Assembly (NCBI GenBank): GCA_945890485.1
Contig: CAMDCN010000021.1
Location: forward strand, 85,834 to 149,833
Reading direction: 5' to 3'
DNA from: Candidatus Sulfopaludibacter sp. SbA3
GTDB lineage: Bacteria > Acidobacteriota > Terriglobia > Bryobacterales > Bryobacteraceae
DNA length: 64,000 bases
In this document: positions 1 through 8,647 of the stretch, piece by piece
Numbering within the stretch: the first letter of the stretch is position 1
Layout: each line of letters begins with the position of its first letter
The notes under the pieces: model-generated
Told to the model about the DNA's origin: nothing
The model's input: the letters and a program-made list of their open reading frames with translations, nothing else
The model's database searches: none
Program-made: the position numbers and the translations under genes

Positions 1-468
1 CCCGAAGAAATGCAACTCCACCATTTGCGCTTTTCGGGCGTCGAAGCGGGCTAGCTCTTCCAAGGCCCGATTCAGTTCCAGAATCGCGACGTCGCCTTCC
101 GACGAAGCGATCTCGGTGCCCTCGAGCGGGATCGTCTTCAGTACGCCGCCTCGCCGGCCGGTCTGCCGGGCGACCGCATGGGAGATGAGAATCCGCCGCA
201 TCATCCGGGCGGCGAGTGCCAGGAAGTGAGCCCGGTCGTGCCAAGTCACGTCTTGGGCCTTGAATAGGCGAAGAAACGCTTCATTGACCAGTGCTGTGGG
301 TTGGAGTGTATGGCCTTTCCGCTCGTGCGCCATACAGCGCCGGGCGATTTGCTTCAGCTCAGCATAGAGAATGGGCACCAGTTGGCTCATGGCGTCCGCA
401 TCACCCGCGCTCCAGGCGTGCAATAAAACGGTCACATCACCGGCAGTTCCAGCTCCTAACGGCCTCAT
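1..468 (-). CDS. ECF-type RNA polymerase sigma factor, partial (runs off left edge)
   Basis: The first 156 codons are visible on the minus strand from an ATG at 468; the gene continues past base 1. The translation has the sigma-70 region 2 layout: a helical N-terminus (AMSQLVPILYAELKQIAR), then ALVNEAFLRLF and HFLALAARMMRRILI, then the start of region 4 (LEELARFDARKAQMVELHFF). This matches the ECF-like group common in Solibacter-type Acidobacteria and Planctomycetes, usually about 185-200 aa, so only the last 30-40 residues are missing. Such factors redirect core RNA polymerase; the regulon and any anti-sigma partner cannot be seen. No clear Shine-Dalgarno precedes the ATG. Confidence 0.85.
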   Translation of the reverse strand, partial: MRPLGAGTAGDVTVLLHAWSAGDADAMSQLVPILYAELKQIARRCMAHERKGHTLQPTALVNEAFLRLFKAQDVTWHDRAHFLALAARMMRRILISHAVARQTGRRGGVLKTIPLEGTEIASSEGDVAILELNRALEELARFDARKAQMVELHFFG

Positions 469-1344
469 GCTCGATAGAAGATATCAGATTCCATTTTTGT
501 TGGCCAGGTTGACGGTTGACGCGTTAGCGGAAACTGGGTGGAAGCCCCGGAACGTCGTCTCCGCCCCCGCCGTCACCACTCCGGCGTGCCGCAGGGGCTT
601 CGTTTCCGACCGTATCTCTTCGTCCAAGAACTCGTCGGCGGAAATCACTCGAAGAGAGGGTTCCGCGATAGACCCCCATGCTGCCTCTCCACCGGCAAGC
701 CGGAAGCCCCACCTTGATTTGACGAAGACGCTACTCAATCTTTTCTGGAAACAACCCAGGCATCCAGCGCCCAGCGAGCGCTGCAGGGAAAGCCAGCTTC
801 AGGGGCGCGCGCGAACTCTCCGAGGTCAGAACCCCAGCATCGAGCAGAGCAGAAACGACGCGGCGTGCGTACGAAGCGCCCCCGCCAGGCTCGGGCGCAT
901 CATGCCGCCGAACTTTTCCCGTTTTTCCAAAACTATATTTCCCTTGCCTGCAATGACTTCCGAGCAAAGAAAGCAAGAATGGAAGAGTTCTTCTTTACCA
1001 GAATTCTTCCTTTCTCCTATGCTTGCCTCAGAGATTTATGTCGTCCAAGGTAACACAGCCAGATAAACCAAATTGGAGGGCCGTCCAAGTCGAGGTCCCT
1101 CGCGAATTGTAGCCGCAGGTCCGTTCTGTCGCTGCCGCACGGGAGAATCCTATTCGCGAGTTTGTGAGCCAGTCGCTCGCTGCCTCCGTTGCGGCGTTCC
1201 GGGCTGGTATTCAGGCCGGTGATTAGATTGTCTTTGACATCGGAGCAAGCTGAGATGAGGAAGTTACAAGGTAAGAGAACGCCCAACCCCATGATTTCCG
1301 AATCTGTCTGATTCTGCTCTCGTATAGGGAAGTGTTCCCGAAAA
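469..1344. other. Gene-poor stretch between sigma factor and IS66 remnant
   Basis: About 870 bases with no convincing complete gene. Open frames exist on both strands but lack good start signals and family resemblance. The only part that reads like protein is the minus-strand frame at 731-976, listed separately. The upstream regulatory region of the sigma factor must lie in 469-600, but I see no clear promoter. The proximity of an IS remnant suggests an eroded insertion hotspot. Confidence 0.5.
731..976 (-). pseudogene. Possible C-terminal fragment of a Fic-like or other winged-helix protein
   Basis: The minus-strand frame ends with a natural-looking segment, SYARRVVSALLDAGVLTSES followed by RAPLKLAFPAALAGRWMPGL. 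It resembles the winged-helix tails of some Fic-family proteins, where a recognition helix is followed by a basic wing and an LFP-type end. The N-terminal part reads as nonsense and there is no plausible start, so if real it is a truncated relic. The family call is from memory and weak; it could be a chance open frame. Confidence 0.25.
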
Positions 1345-1647
1345 CCCCGCTAGACCGCCGCCCAGCTTCTGGCGTGGCTCGCCGACTACCACTCCTGCGG
1401 AATGACCCGCGTGGCCTTCTACACCGCCCGCCGCCTTCCCTTCTCCACCCTAGACTCCTATCGCCGCCGAGCCGCCCCTTCCCTCCTCGAAGTCGACATC
1501 TCCTCCGTACCCTCCCCCAACGAATCCCTCCGCCGAACGCTCGCCCTCGTCCTCGCCGACGGACGACGCCTCGAACTCCCCTTCCAAGCCATCCCCCACG
1601 CCGGGCCCCATCTCTCCCTCCTCCTCCGCCGCCTCCGCGAGGCCTGA
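1345..1647 (+). pseudogene. IS66 accessory protein TnpA-like fragment
   Basis: The frame is open from about 1345 and contains LLAWLADYHSCGMTRVAFYT then LPFSTLDSYRRRA, the usual IS66 TnpA pattern of a short helix-turn-helix followed by an F-x-T-x-x-x-W/Y-R-R segment. The C-terminal part (LVLADGRRLELPFQAIPHAG) also fits. The N-terminus is missing: the only ATG in frame is at 1402, inside the conserved helix. It ends three bases before the TnpB ATG, as in intact IS66 elements. Confidence 0.6.
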
Positions 1648-1649
1648 TC

Positions 1650-1840
1650 ATGTTCGGCCTCACCACCGCCACCCGCAGCTTCCTCGCCCCTCATCCCATC
1701 GACATGCGGAAAGGCTTCGACGGCCGCCACGGCCTCGTTCGCCACCCCCTCGGCGAAGCCCCCTCAGCGGCCACTTATTCCTTTTCACCGATCGCCAACA
1801 AACCCGCCTCAAAGTCTTGCCCATACCGCAGGCGGGCGTC
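1650..1840 (+). pseudogene. IS66 TnpB-like fragment, frameshifted and truncated
   Basis: It begins with MFGLTTATRSFLAPHPIDMR then KGFDGRHGLV, a near match to the classic IS66 TnpB start. Around 1760 the frame breaks: the continuation PLSGHLFLFTDRQQTRLKVL is readable in another frame, so a small indel has occurred. Similarity ends near 1822 and the C-terminal third is absent. TnpB is required for IS66 transposition, so this copy is dead. Confidence 0.7.
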
Positions 1841-1878
1841 CCGGTCGTCTTTCCATTTCAGTGTACGCTCCGCCGGAC

Positions 1879-2160
1879 TTAAGCCGCTTCCAAATCGAGG
1901 CGCACGCGGCGCCCGAGCGCGGTGCAGATGTTCACCAGCGCGTCCAGCGAAAAGCGAGACACCCTACCCCGCAGCAGATCATTGATCCTTGGTTGCGTCA
2001 CACCGCACCGGCGCGCGGCCTCAACCTGCGTCCATCCCTCTTGCTGGATGATCGCCGCGATCTTCTGCATCAGTTCGGAACGCGCTCGCAGATTGGCCGC
2101 CTGCTCCGGCGTATCCGCAATCGCGTCCCACACACTCGCGTAGCTCTCGATTTCGCTCAT
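1879..2160 (-). CDS. higA: HigA-like XRE-family antitoxin
   Basis: A 93-residue protein with a helix-turn-helix at about residues 40-62 (EGWTQVEAARRCGVTQPRIN) followed by the XRE signature DLLRGRVSRFSLDALVNICT. This is the compact HigA antitoxin architecture: it neutralises the toxin encoded just upstream and represses the shared promoter. The ATG at 2160 overlaps the toxin TGA by one base (TGATG), implying translational coupling; an in-frame GTG at 2163 is an alternative start. Toxin-first gene order is characteristic of HigBA. The open frames of both genes suggest the module is intact. Confidence 0.8.
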   Translation of the reverse strand: MSEIESYASVWDAIADTPEQAANLRARSELMQKIAAIIQQEGWTQVEAARRCGVTQPRINDLLRGRVSRFSLDALVNICTALGRRVRLDLEAA

Positions 2161-2483
2161 CACTCACCTCTGAACAGTTGCGCAAAGCGTTTCTTTGCCA
2201 CTTCAAGATCCCGCCGCGAAGTAGCCTGAGTCTTTTTTTGAAAAGCATGCAGCACATAGACCGCGCCGGCCCGCCTGGCAAAGTAGATCACACGATAGGC
2301 CCCAGTATCGTCCGCAATCCGAATTTCTTCGACACCTTGCCCAATAGCAGGCATTGGCTTGAAGTCGTCAGGCTGCTCTCCACGCTGCACTCTCTCCAAT
2401 TGATAACCCGCATCGTGCCGCGCATCCTCGGGAAAGTCACGAAGACCTTGCAAGGAATTGCCGAGGAAACGGACGGGCCGCAT
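2160..2483 (-). CDS. higB: HigB/RelE-superfamily toxin (phage Gp49-like)
   Basis: A 107-residue basic protein with the Gp49/HigB pattern: an N-terminal helix (LGNSLQGLRDFPEDARHDAG), a beta core containing VEEIRIADDTGAYRVIYFAR, then YVLHAFQKKTQATSRRDLEV, where the HAFxKKT motif is diagnostic. These toxins are ribosome-dependent mRNA endonucleases that arrest growth when the antitoxin is lost. It is followed directly by the XRE antitoxin and would be co-transcribed with it. Length is normal for the family and no lesion is seen. Its position beside an IS66 scar fits horizontal acquisition. Confidence 0.85.
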   Translation of the reverse strand: MRPVRFLGNSLQGLRDFPEDARHDAGYQLERVQRGEQPDDFKPMPAIGQGVEEIRIADDTGAYRVIYFARRAGAVYVLHAFQKKTQATSRRDLEVAKKRFAQLFRGE

Positions 2484-2785
2484 TCAATCAGTATATCCAA
2501 AGCAGTATACGAGTACGGCAAAGTCCCGGCCTGCCGCCTCCCCCAGGGGAGCCTCGGACCGTTCGTGAATTCGGGTCGCCCGTGCGCTTCCGGGTACCAG
2601 TGCCCGTTCAAGCACAATCTAAATTTTTTCCCTCAATAACCACGGCCCTCCCGCGCAACCCATGCCCGGACTCCCCTTCCCCGCCTGCCACCATGGATAC
2701 GTCCAGGAGAACCTGTCCCCAGAGGAAGAAAGCGGCCCCTACCCATTTCCAAACTGACGCCAAGTACTCGCGATTTCTCCCGGGA
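2484..2785. other. Intergenic region upstream of higBA, no gene recognised
   Basis: Roughly 300 bases that should contain the higBA promoter near 2484-2560. The short sequence CAGTATATCC...CAGTATACGAG at about 2488-2514 repeats a TATA-like core and could be the autoregulated operator, but the repeat is too short to call. The rest shows no coding pattern. The repeat element at 2786 follows. Confidence 0.4.
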
Positions 2786-2925
2786 AGCCCAACCGGCTGC
2801 GGCCCGGCGGGGCGTCGAACCCCGCCGGGCCGCCACGCACAAAATAACGCATGAACCCAGGAAGTTATTAAAACCAAATCACTTCCGCGTTGGGTTCATC
2901 CAAATTCCGTTCCCCATCGGGTTCT
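2786..2925 (+). repeat. Two-hairpin dispersed repeat, copy A
   Basis: The element consists of a perfect 14-bp hairpin (arms 2799-2812 and 2820-2833, core GGCCCGGCGGGG) followed by a second inverted repeat in which ATGAACCCA plus GGAAGT (2851-2865) pair with ACTTCC (2881-2886) and TGGGTTCAT (2891-2899). Essentially the same arrangement is found inverted at 51143-51290, including the unpaired joints (AAAATAA and CATCCAAAT). Shared sequence outside the stems shows the copies are homologous and not just convergent hairpins. It carries no ORF; it could be a REP/MITE-like element or a structured RNA. Confidence 0.75.
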
Positions 2926-2966
2926 CCAGAACCCATAAAGGTCCCCATGCAACACCAAAATACAAA

Positions 2967-2996
2967 AACGGCCGCCAGCTTCCGCTGGCGGCCGTT
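2967..2996 (-). terminator. Rho-independent terminator of the recO-glyQ-glyS-ppdK operon
   Basis: A perfect 13-bp stem (AACGGCCGCCAGC, loop of 4) lies 22 bases past the ppdK stop codon. On the minus strand it is followed by TTTTTGTA, a proper U-tract, so it terminates transcripts coming from ppdK. Confidence 0.85.
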
Positions 2997-3018
2997 CCTT
3001 GCCCTACTCTTTTACTAC

Positions 3019-5760
3019 TTACTTCGTGCGGTTGGATTCGGCGCTGTTCCCGCCCTTGCTCGCAATCACGGCCTGCGCCGCAGCCAACCGGGCAATCGGC
3101 ACCCGGTACGGCGAACACGAAACGTAGTTCATGCCCACTTTCACGCAGAATTCCACCGAACTCGGCTCGCCGCCGTGCTCGCCGCAAATCCCGACTTCCA
3201 GGTCCGGACGGGTCTTCCGGCCCAGCTTCACTGCCATGTCGATCAACTTGCCAACACCGGTCTGGTCCAGCACGCCGAACGGATCCGCTGCGAAAATCTT
3301 CAGGTCCTCATAATGCTTCGAGAACTTCGTATAATCGTCGCGGGAAAGTCCCATCGTCGTCTGCGTCAGGTCGTTGGTGCCGAAGCTAAAGAACTCAGCT
3401 TCCTTGGCCACTTCGTCCGCCGTCAGCGCCGCGCGCGGAATCTCAATCATCGTGCCGATCATGTAATGCTGATCCGGCACGCCGGCCTTCTCAAACACTT
3501 CCTTGGCAATGCGCGTGGCAATCGCCTTCTGGTGCTCGAGTTCCTTCACGGAACCAATCAGCGGAATCATCACTTCCGGCACAACCTTGATGCCCTTCTT
3601 GGCGACCTTCGCGGCCGCTTCGAAAATGGCGCGCACCTGCATCTCGGTGATCTCCGGATAGGTGATCCCCAGACGGCAGCCGCGGTGGCCCAGCATCGGG
3701 TTGAATTCGTGCAGCTCTTCGACGCGCTCGAGCAACTCGGGCAGCTTCTTCTTCAGCTCACCCACCGGAATACCGTAGGCCTTCGACATCTCCTTCTTCG
3801 CCTTGGCGTCGGCGTGCGGGAGCTTGGCGAGGTCCACCATCAGGTGCTCACGCTTCGGCAGGAACTCGTGCAGCGGCGGATCCAGCGTACGGATCACTAC
3901 CGGGAAGCCGTTCATGGCCTTGAACAGACCCTCGAAGTCGCTACGCTGCATCGGCAACAGCTTCTTCAGAGCCACTTTCCGCGACTTCTCATCGCGGGCC
4001 AGAATCATCTCCTGCACGATCGGCAGACGCTCTTCGGCGAAGAACATATGCTCGGTACGGCACAGGCCGATGCCTTCGGCGCCAAACGCCCGGGCCACTT
4101 TCGCGTCCCGCGGAATGTCGGCATTCGCACGCACGCCAAAGCCGCCGCGGAACTCGTCCACCCACGCCATGAACTTGCCGAACTCGCCCGAATTCGGGTC
4201 GGGTTCGTTGGTCTTGGCCTGGCCGGCGTACACTTTGCCCGTCGTACCGTCAATCGAAATCCAGTCTCCAGCCTTCAGCGAAACCGACTTGCCGCCCGAC
4301 TTCACAACGGCCGTGCCCTTGTGTTCGTCGATGACCAGGTCGCCCGCGCCGACGATGCAGGGCCGGCCCATGCCGCGCGCCACAACCGCCGCATGGGAGC
4401 TCTTGCCGCCGATCGCGGTCAGAATGCCCTTCGCCGCGTCCATGCCGGCGATGTCGTTCGGGGTCGTCTCTTTCCGGACGAGGATCACCGGCGACTTCTT
4501 CGCCGCTTCCACAGCCAGTTCAGCCGAGAACGCAATCCGGCCCACGGCCGCGCCGGGGCTCGCCGCGATACCCGTCGTCAGCACGGGCAGCGTCTTCAGC
4601 GTCGCTGCGTCGAAAACCGGGTGCAGCAACTGGTCGAGCTGGTTCGGAGCAACGCGGAGAACCGCCTCTTCCTTCGAAATCAGACCCTCTTCGCACATTT
4701 CAACCGCAAGCTTCACAGCGGCCGGGCCGGTGCGCTTGCCGTTGCGGGTCTGCAGCATGTACAGCTTGCCTTCTTCGATGGTGAACTCGAAGTCCTGCAT
4801 GTCGCGATACTGCTGTTCCAGCTTCTGCGTGGTTTCAAACAGTTGCTGATACACAGCCGGCATCACATGCTCAAGCTCAGCGATCGGCGACGGGGTACGA
4901 ATACCCGCGACGACGTCTTCGCCCTGCGCATTGATCAGGAATTCGCCGTAGAACACCTTGTCGCCGTTGCCGGGGTCGCGCGTAAAGCCGACGCCGGTGC
5001 CGGAGGTTTCGCCCAGGTTGCCGAACACCATCGCCTGCACATTGGCCGCGGTGCCGATCGAATCCGGAATCTTCTCCATCTTGCGGTAGTAGATGGCCTT
5101 GTCGTTCCACCAGCTCCGGAAGACGGCGTCGCGCGACATCTTCAACTGCACGATCGGGTCCTGCGGGAACGCTTTGCCGGTCTCTTTCTGCACCAGCTTC
5201 TTGTACTCGGCAACCACCAGCTTCAGGTCTTCCGCGTTCAGGTCGGTGTCGAGCTTAGCTTTCCGCTTGGTCTTCTGCGCATCGAAAATATGGTTGAACT
5301 TCTCCATATGGATTTCGAGCGCGACTTCGCCGAACATCTGGATGAAGCGGCGATAGCAGTCGTACGCGAACCGCTCGTTGCCGGTCTTGGCCGCGATGCC
5401 GACCACGGACTGGTCGTTCATGCCGAGGTTCAGAATGGTGTTCATCATGCCGGGCATGGAGAACTTCGCGCCGGAGCGGACGCTGAGCAACAGCGGATCC
5501 TTGGCGTCGCCGAGCTTTTTGCCGGTCTCTTTTTCAAGACGGGTCAGCGCGGAGGCCATCTGGTCTTCGATCTCTTGCGGAACGGTGTTCTTGTTCTCGA
5601 AGTAGATGTTGCAGACTTCGGTCGAAATCGTGAACCCCGGAGGACACGGAATCTCGGCCTTGCACATCTCGGCAAGCCCGGCGCCCTTGCCGCCGAGGAT
5701 GTCTTTCATCTTGCCATCGCCGTCGGTTTTTGTACCGAAGCTATAGACGTATTTCTTCAT
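3019..5760 (-). CDS. ppdK: Pyruvate, phosphate dikinase
   Basis: A 913-residue enzyme interconverting pyruvate, ATP and Pi with PEP, AMP and PPi in the cytosol. The N-terminal ATP-grasp part begins KKYVYSFGTKTDGDGKMKDI and contains GGKGAGLAEM. The central swivelling domain carries the phosphohistidine in GGKSSHAAVVARGMG (His456). The C-terminal PEP/pyruvate barrel has CRTEHMFF and the catalytic Cys in VGICGEHGGEP. Length is normal for bacterial PPDK. The ATG at 5760 is preceded by TAGGAG; an in-frame TTG one codon earlier is less likely. The Shine-Dalgarno overlaps the glyS stop, nine bases away, so the gene is probably the last of the recO-glyQ-glyS operon. Likely role: gluconeogenesis or PPi-linked glycolysis. 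Confidence 0.97.
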   Translation of the reverse strand: MKKYVYSFGTKTDGDGKMKDILGGKGAGLAEMCKAEIPCPPGFTISTEVCNIYFENKNTVPQEIEDQMASALTRLEKETGKKLGDAKDPLLLSVRSGAKFSMPGMMNTILNLGMNDQSVVGIAAKTGNERFAYDCYRRFIQMFGEVALEIHMEKFNHIFDAQKTKRKAKLDTDLNAEDLKLVVAEYKKLVQKETGKAFPQDPIVQLKMSRDAVFRSWWNDKAIYYRKMEKIPDSIGTAANVQAMVFGNLGETSGTGVGFTRDPGNGDKVFYGEFLINAQGEDVVAGIRTPSPIAELEHVMPAVYQQLFETTQKLEQQYRDMQDFEFTIEEGKLYMLQTRNGKRTGPAAVKLAVEMCEEGLISKEEAVLRVAPNQLDQLLHPVFDAATLKTLPVLTTGIAASPGAAVGRIAFSAELAVEAAKKSPVILVRKETTPNDIAGMDAAKGILTAIGGKSSHAAVVARGMGRPCIVGAGDLVIDEHKGTAVVKSGGKSVSLKAGDWISIDGTTGKVYAGQAKTNEPDPNSGEFGKFMAWVDEFRGGFGVRANADIPRDAKVARAFGAEGIGLCRTEHMFFAEERLPIVQEMILARDEKSRKVALKKLLPMQRSDFEGLFKAMNGFPVVIRTLDPPLHEFLPKREHLMVDLAKLPHADAKAKKEMSKAYGIPVGELKKKLPELLERVEELHEFNPMLGHRGCRLGITYPEITEMQVRAIFEAAAKVAKKGIKVVPEVMIPLIGSVKELEHQKAIATRIAKEVFEKAGVPDQHYMIGTMIEIPRAALTADEVAKEAEFFSFGTNDLTQTTMGLSRDDYTKFSKHYEDLKIFAADPFGVLDQTGVGKLIDMAVKLGRKTRPDLEVGICGEHGGEPSSVEFCVKVGMNYVSCSPYRVPIARLAAAQAVIASKGGNSAESNRTK

Positions 5761-5769
5761 CAATTTCTC

Positions 5770-7740
5770 CTAACTGTTTGCTGTAACGATTTCTGTAAAG
5801 TCAGCGATTCGCGAAAAATCGTTGAGAATGCTCCGAAGCAAGCCAAGACGATTCTCGCGGATAGCAGGATCCGGAGCGTTCACCAGAATCTTTTCAAAAA
5901 AGGCATCGACGACGGGCCGCATTGCCGCTATGTCCAACAGCTGTTGGTAGTAATCACCGCTCAGTTCAGCCCAGCGTCGCTTTTCGTATTCCTCAGCCAG
6001 TCGCCTTTCTTCCGGTTCAACCAAGAGTTCGACATTTATGCTGAACCCGACTCCGATTGGCGCAGCGGCAACAATATTTTTTATTCGCTTAAAAGAATTC
6101 GCGAGTGGTTCAAAGTTCGGAGTCGAACGCACCCGATGCAGTGCATCCAGTCGCTTTTCAAAGTCTTTAAGTTGCAGCCAAGGCGACGCCAGCACAGCAG
6201 CGACTTCGTCGCTGGCAAATCCTTTGATTTCCCGGAAGTAGTACCGAATCCGATCGGTGAAGAACTCGTGAAGTCTCTCGTCTCCTCCAAGCAGTTCTGG
6301 AAGACTCGGATTCAAATCACCTTCAACCAAAATCTTCACGACGCCCTGCGCGGCGCGCCGCAACGCGAACGGATCCTTCGACCCGGTCGGGACCATGTCC
6401 ACCGCAAAGCAGCTCCGCAGCGTGTCGATCTTATCCGCTAACGCAACAGCCTGACCGGTCGCCGTCGACGGGATCGAGTCTTCCATCGAGAGAGGTTTAT
6501 AGTGCTCGTAAACTGCCTTCGCGACTTCCGGCTTGCCGCCCTGCGCGGCGATGTACAGCCCGCCAATCATGCCCTGCAGGTCAGTGAACTCTTTCACCAT
6601 CTCGGTCGTCAGATCGGCCTTGGCCAGATACGCCGCCTCGGCAGCCAATTCGCCGCCCAACTCCTGCGCCAGCGCCACCGTCCGCGAGGTCTTCTCCAGA
6701 TACGACCCGATCTTGGCGTGGAACGTCACATTCGCCAGATCGGAAACCCGATCGAGCAGAGTCCTCTTCTGGTCCACATCGTAGAAGAAGCGCGCGTCGT
6801 TAAACCGCGCCCGCAGCACCCGTTCGTTCCCGCGCACCACATGCCCTTCCGGGTCATCCGGAATGTTCATCACTGCGATGAAGTTCGGCGCAAGCGTTCC
6901 ATCCGCCGCGTTCACGGCGAAGTACTTCTGGTGGAACCGCATCACCATCGTCAACACTTCTTTCGGCAGCGTCAAATAGCTCGCATCAAATCCACCCAGA
7001 ATGGCAGCCGGATACTCAGTAATAAACGTCAGCGTCTCAAGCAGCTTCGCATCCGTCTGTGCGTTGCCGAGCGCCGCTACTTCCCGTTCGATCTTGGCCC
7101 TTCGCGCCACGCTCGATCCGATGACGAAGTTCTTCTCGAGCTCTGCTTCGTAGTTCGCAATCGTCACCGGGATCGGCCCGCGCACACCCAACCGCCGATG
7201 GCCATAGGTCTCGGAGCCCGACGACACGCCCGCCAGTTCAAACGGAACCACGGTCTCACCCAGCAGAGCGACAATCCAGCGAATCGGCCGGATGAACTTC
7301 GGGCCACCCTTGCCAGTCCAAAACATCGACTTCGGAAAATTCAGCTTCTGGATCAGATCGGGAAGCAGTTCAGCCAGCAACTCCACTGTCGCCCGGCCAG
7401 CCACCTGACGCCGGAACGTGTAGTATTCGCCCTTCGTTGTGGTCTCGACCTTCAGGTCGTCCACGCTCACACCGTTCTTCTTCGCAAAGCCCGCGATTGC
7501 ATTCGGATTCGCGGCCTTCGGCGGACCACTCACGATCTCTTCGCTATCGGCCTGCCGCTCAATCAGGCCTTCGGCCCAGAGCACCAGACGGCGCCCCGTA
7601 CCATCGGTCCGCGTAACACGGCCGCCCAGCTTATTCGCATCGAGCAGCGCCTGGAAGTCCTTGCCGAGCTGTTCAAGCGCAGCCGGAATCATCCAATCGG
7701 GGATCTCCTCCGCACCAACTTCGAGAAGGAAAGGGAGCAT
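5770..7740 (-). CDS. glyS: Glycyl-tRNA synthetase beta subunit
   Basis: A 656-residue beta subunit of the bacterial alpha2-beta2 glycyl-tRNA synthetase, which charges tRNA-Gly. It starts LPFLLEVGAEEIPDWMIPAA, the canonical N-terminus (E-x-G-x-E-E-I-P), and has the conserved FPKSMFW and RPIRWIVALLG stretches, then the HD-like and anticodon-binding regions (DALHRVRSTPNFEPLANSFK). The ATG at 7740 overlaps the glyQ stop in TAATG, so translation is coupled. A longer reading from 7785 would run inside glyQ and adds an unconserved tail, so I rejected it. Length is slightly below the E. coli 689 aa. No anomalies. Confidence 0.96.
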   Translation of the reverse strand: MLPFLLEVGAEEIPDWMIPAALEQLGKDFQALLDANKLGGRVTRTDGTGRRLVLWAEGLIERQADSEEIVSGPPKAANPNAIAGFAKKNGVSVDDLKVETTTKGEYYTFRRQVAGRATVELLAELLPDLIQKLNFPKSMFWTGKGGPKFIRPIRWIVALLGETVVPFELAGVSSGSETYGHRRLGVRGPIPVTIANYEAELEKNFVIGSSVARRAKIEREVAALGNAQTDAKLLETLTFITEYPAAILGGFDASYLTLPKEVLTMVMRFHQKYFAVNAADGTLAPNFIAVMNIPDDPEGHVVRGNERVLRARFNDARFFYDVDQKRTLLDRVSDLANVTFHAKIGSYLEKTSRTVALAQELGGELAAEAAYLAKADLTTEMVKEFTDLQGMIGGLYIAAQGGKPEVAKAVYEHYKPLSMEDSIPSTATGQAVALADKIDTLRSCFAVDMVPTGSKDPFALRRAAQGVVKILVEGDLNPSLPELLGGDERLHEFFTDRIRYYFREIKGFASDEVAAVLASPWLQLKDFEKRLDALHRVRSTPNFEPLANSFKRIKNIVAAAPIGVGFSINVELLVEPEERRLAEEYEKRRWAELSGDYYQQLLDIAAMRPVVDAFFEKILVNAPDPAIRENRLGLLRSILNDFSRIADFTEIVTANS

Positions 7741-8645
7741 TACGCCACCTCCTTCATCGTCCGGAACGGTTCCTGATCCACCCATGCCTGCGCAACGCCG
7801 ACCGCGATCTTCCGCACCCGGGCGATGACACCCACGCGCTCCGTCACGCTGATCGCGCCGCGCGCGTCGAGCAGATTAAACAGGTTCGAGCACTTCAGCA
7901 CCTGGTCGTATGCGCCCAACAACGGGAACCGCCGCTTCTCCGCGGGATCCTCCACCGTTTTATACGAATCGATCAACCGCTGCGCCTCTGCCTCGTGGCG
8001 CCTCAGCGCTTCCCACAGCATGTCAACGTCGGCCGACTCAAAGTTGTAAACCGAAAGCTGCAGCTCATCGAAGTAGCGCACCTCCGAATACGGCACACCC
8101 GGCGCCCATTCGATGTCGTACACCGACTCCTTCCCCTGCAAGAAGCTCACAATCCGCTCAAGCCCGTACGTAATCTCCGCCGGGCACAAATCGAGGTCGA
8201 TGCCGCCGCACTGCTGGAAATACGTGAACTGGGTGATCTCCATGCCGTCGAGCATCACTTGCCAGCCGATGCCCCACGCGCCGAGCGTCGGCGACTCCCA
8301 GTTGTCTTCTTCGAGCTTCAGATCGTGCTTCGACAGATCGATGCCGATCGCTTCGAGCGACCCGAGGTACTGCTCGATCACGTCCTTCGGCGTCGGCTTC
8401 AGAATGACCTGCAACTGCTGGTGCTTATACAGCCGGTTCGGGTTATCGCCGTAGCGCCCGTCCGCCGGCCGCCGGCTGGGCTGCACGTAGCCCACGCGCC
8501 AGGGCTTCGGCCCCAACACCCGGAGGAAGGTTTCCGGAGACATCGTCCCCGCGCCCACCTCAATATCGTAAGGTTCCTGGATCACGCATCCGCGGTCCGC
8601 CCAGTACTTCTTCAGCTTAAATACAGTTTCCTGAAACGAGTCCAT
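7740..8645 (-). CDS. glyQ: Glycyl-tRNA synthetase alpha subunit
   Basis: A 301-residue class II catalytic subunit that forms glycyl-adenylate and pairs with GlyS. Diagnostic stretches are [36 protein letters not shown] and [20 protein letters not shown], followed by [20 protein letters not shown]. Length matches the family (about 290-305 aa). The gene begins two bases after recO stops and overlaps glyS by one base, so recO-glyQ-glyS form one tight transcription unit. The separate alpha/beta genes, rather than a single-chain eukaryote-like enzyme, fit Acidobacteria. Confidence 0.97.
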   Translation of the reverse strand: MDSFQETVFKLKKYWADRGCVIQEPYDIEVGAGTMSPETFLRVLGPKPWRVGYVQPSRRPADGRYGDNPNRLYKHQQLQVILKPTPKDVIEQYLGSLEAIGIDLSKHDLKLEEDNWESPTLGAWGIGWQVMLDGMEITQFTYFQQCGGIDLDLCPAEITYGLERIVSFLQGKESVYDIEWAPGVPYSEVRYFDELQLSVYNFESADVDMLWEALRRHEAEAQRLIDSYKTVEDPAEKRRFPLLGAYDQVLKCSNLFNLLDARGAISVTERVGVIARVRKIAVGVAQAWVDQEPFRTMKEVA

Positions 8646-8647
8646 AC

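Larger units (their letters stand above)
1345..1840 (+). mobile_element. Degraded IS66-family insertion sequence remnant (tnpA-tnpB part)
   Basis: Two adjacent plus-strand frames reproduce the start of an IS66 element: a TnpA-like accessory protein ending at 1647, and a TnpB-like protein starting at 1650. The large TnpC DDE transposase is absent and the similarity stops near 1830, so the element cannot move itself. No terminal inverted repeats were found. It sits between the sigma factor and a toxin-antitoxin pair, typical of an integration scar. Confidence 0.7.

Noticed and set aside
371..1066. A 231-codon plus-strand frame at the left end
   Set aside because: It starts antisense within the sigma factor gene and has no coherent protein pattern.
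1223..1672. Arg/Gly-rich minus-strand frame that looks like an RGG protein
   Set aside because: It is the complement of the GC-rich IS66 remnant; the plus strand gives recognisable TnpA/TnpB.
2799..2833. Possible tRNA T-arm because of a TCGAA loop in a strong stem
   Set aside because: The stem is 14 bp and lacks any acceptor, D or anticodon arm; the same unit at 51242-51276 shows it is a repeat hairpin.
2890..6441. A 1183-codon plus-strand open frame
   Set aside because: It is antisense to ppdK and glyS, His/Arg/Leu-rich with no family resemblance; the minus-strand genes are unmistakable. High GC produces such shadows.
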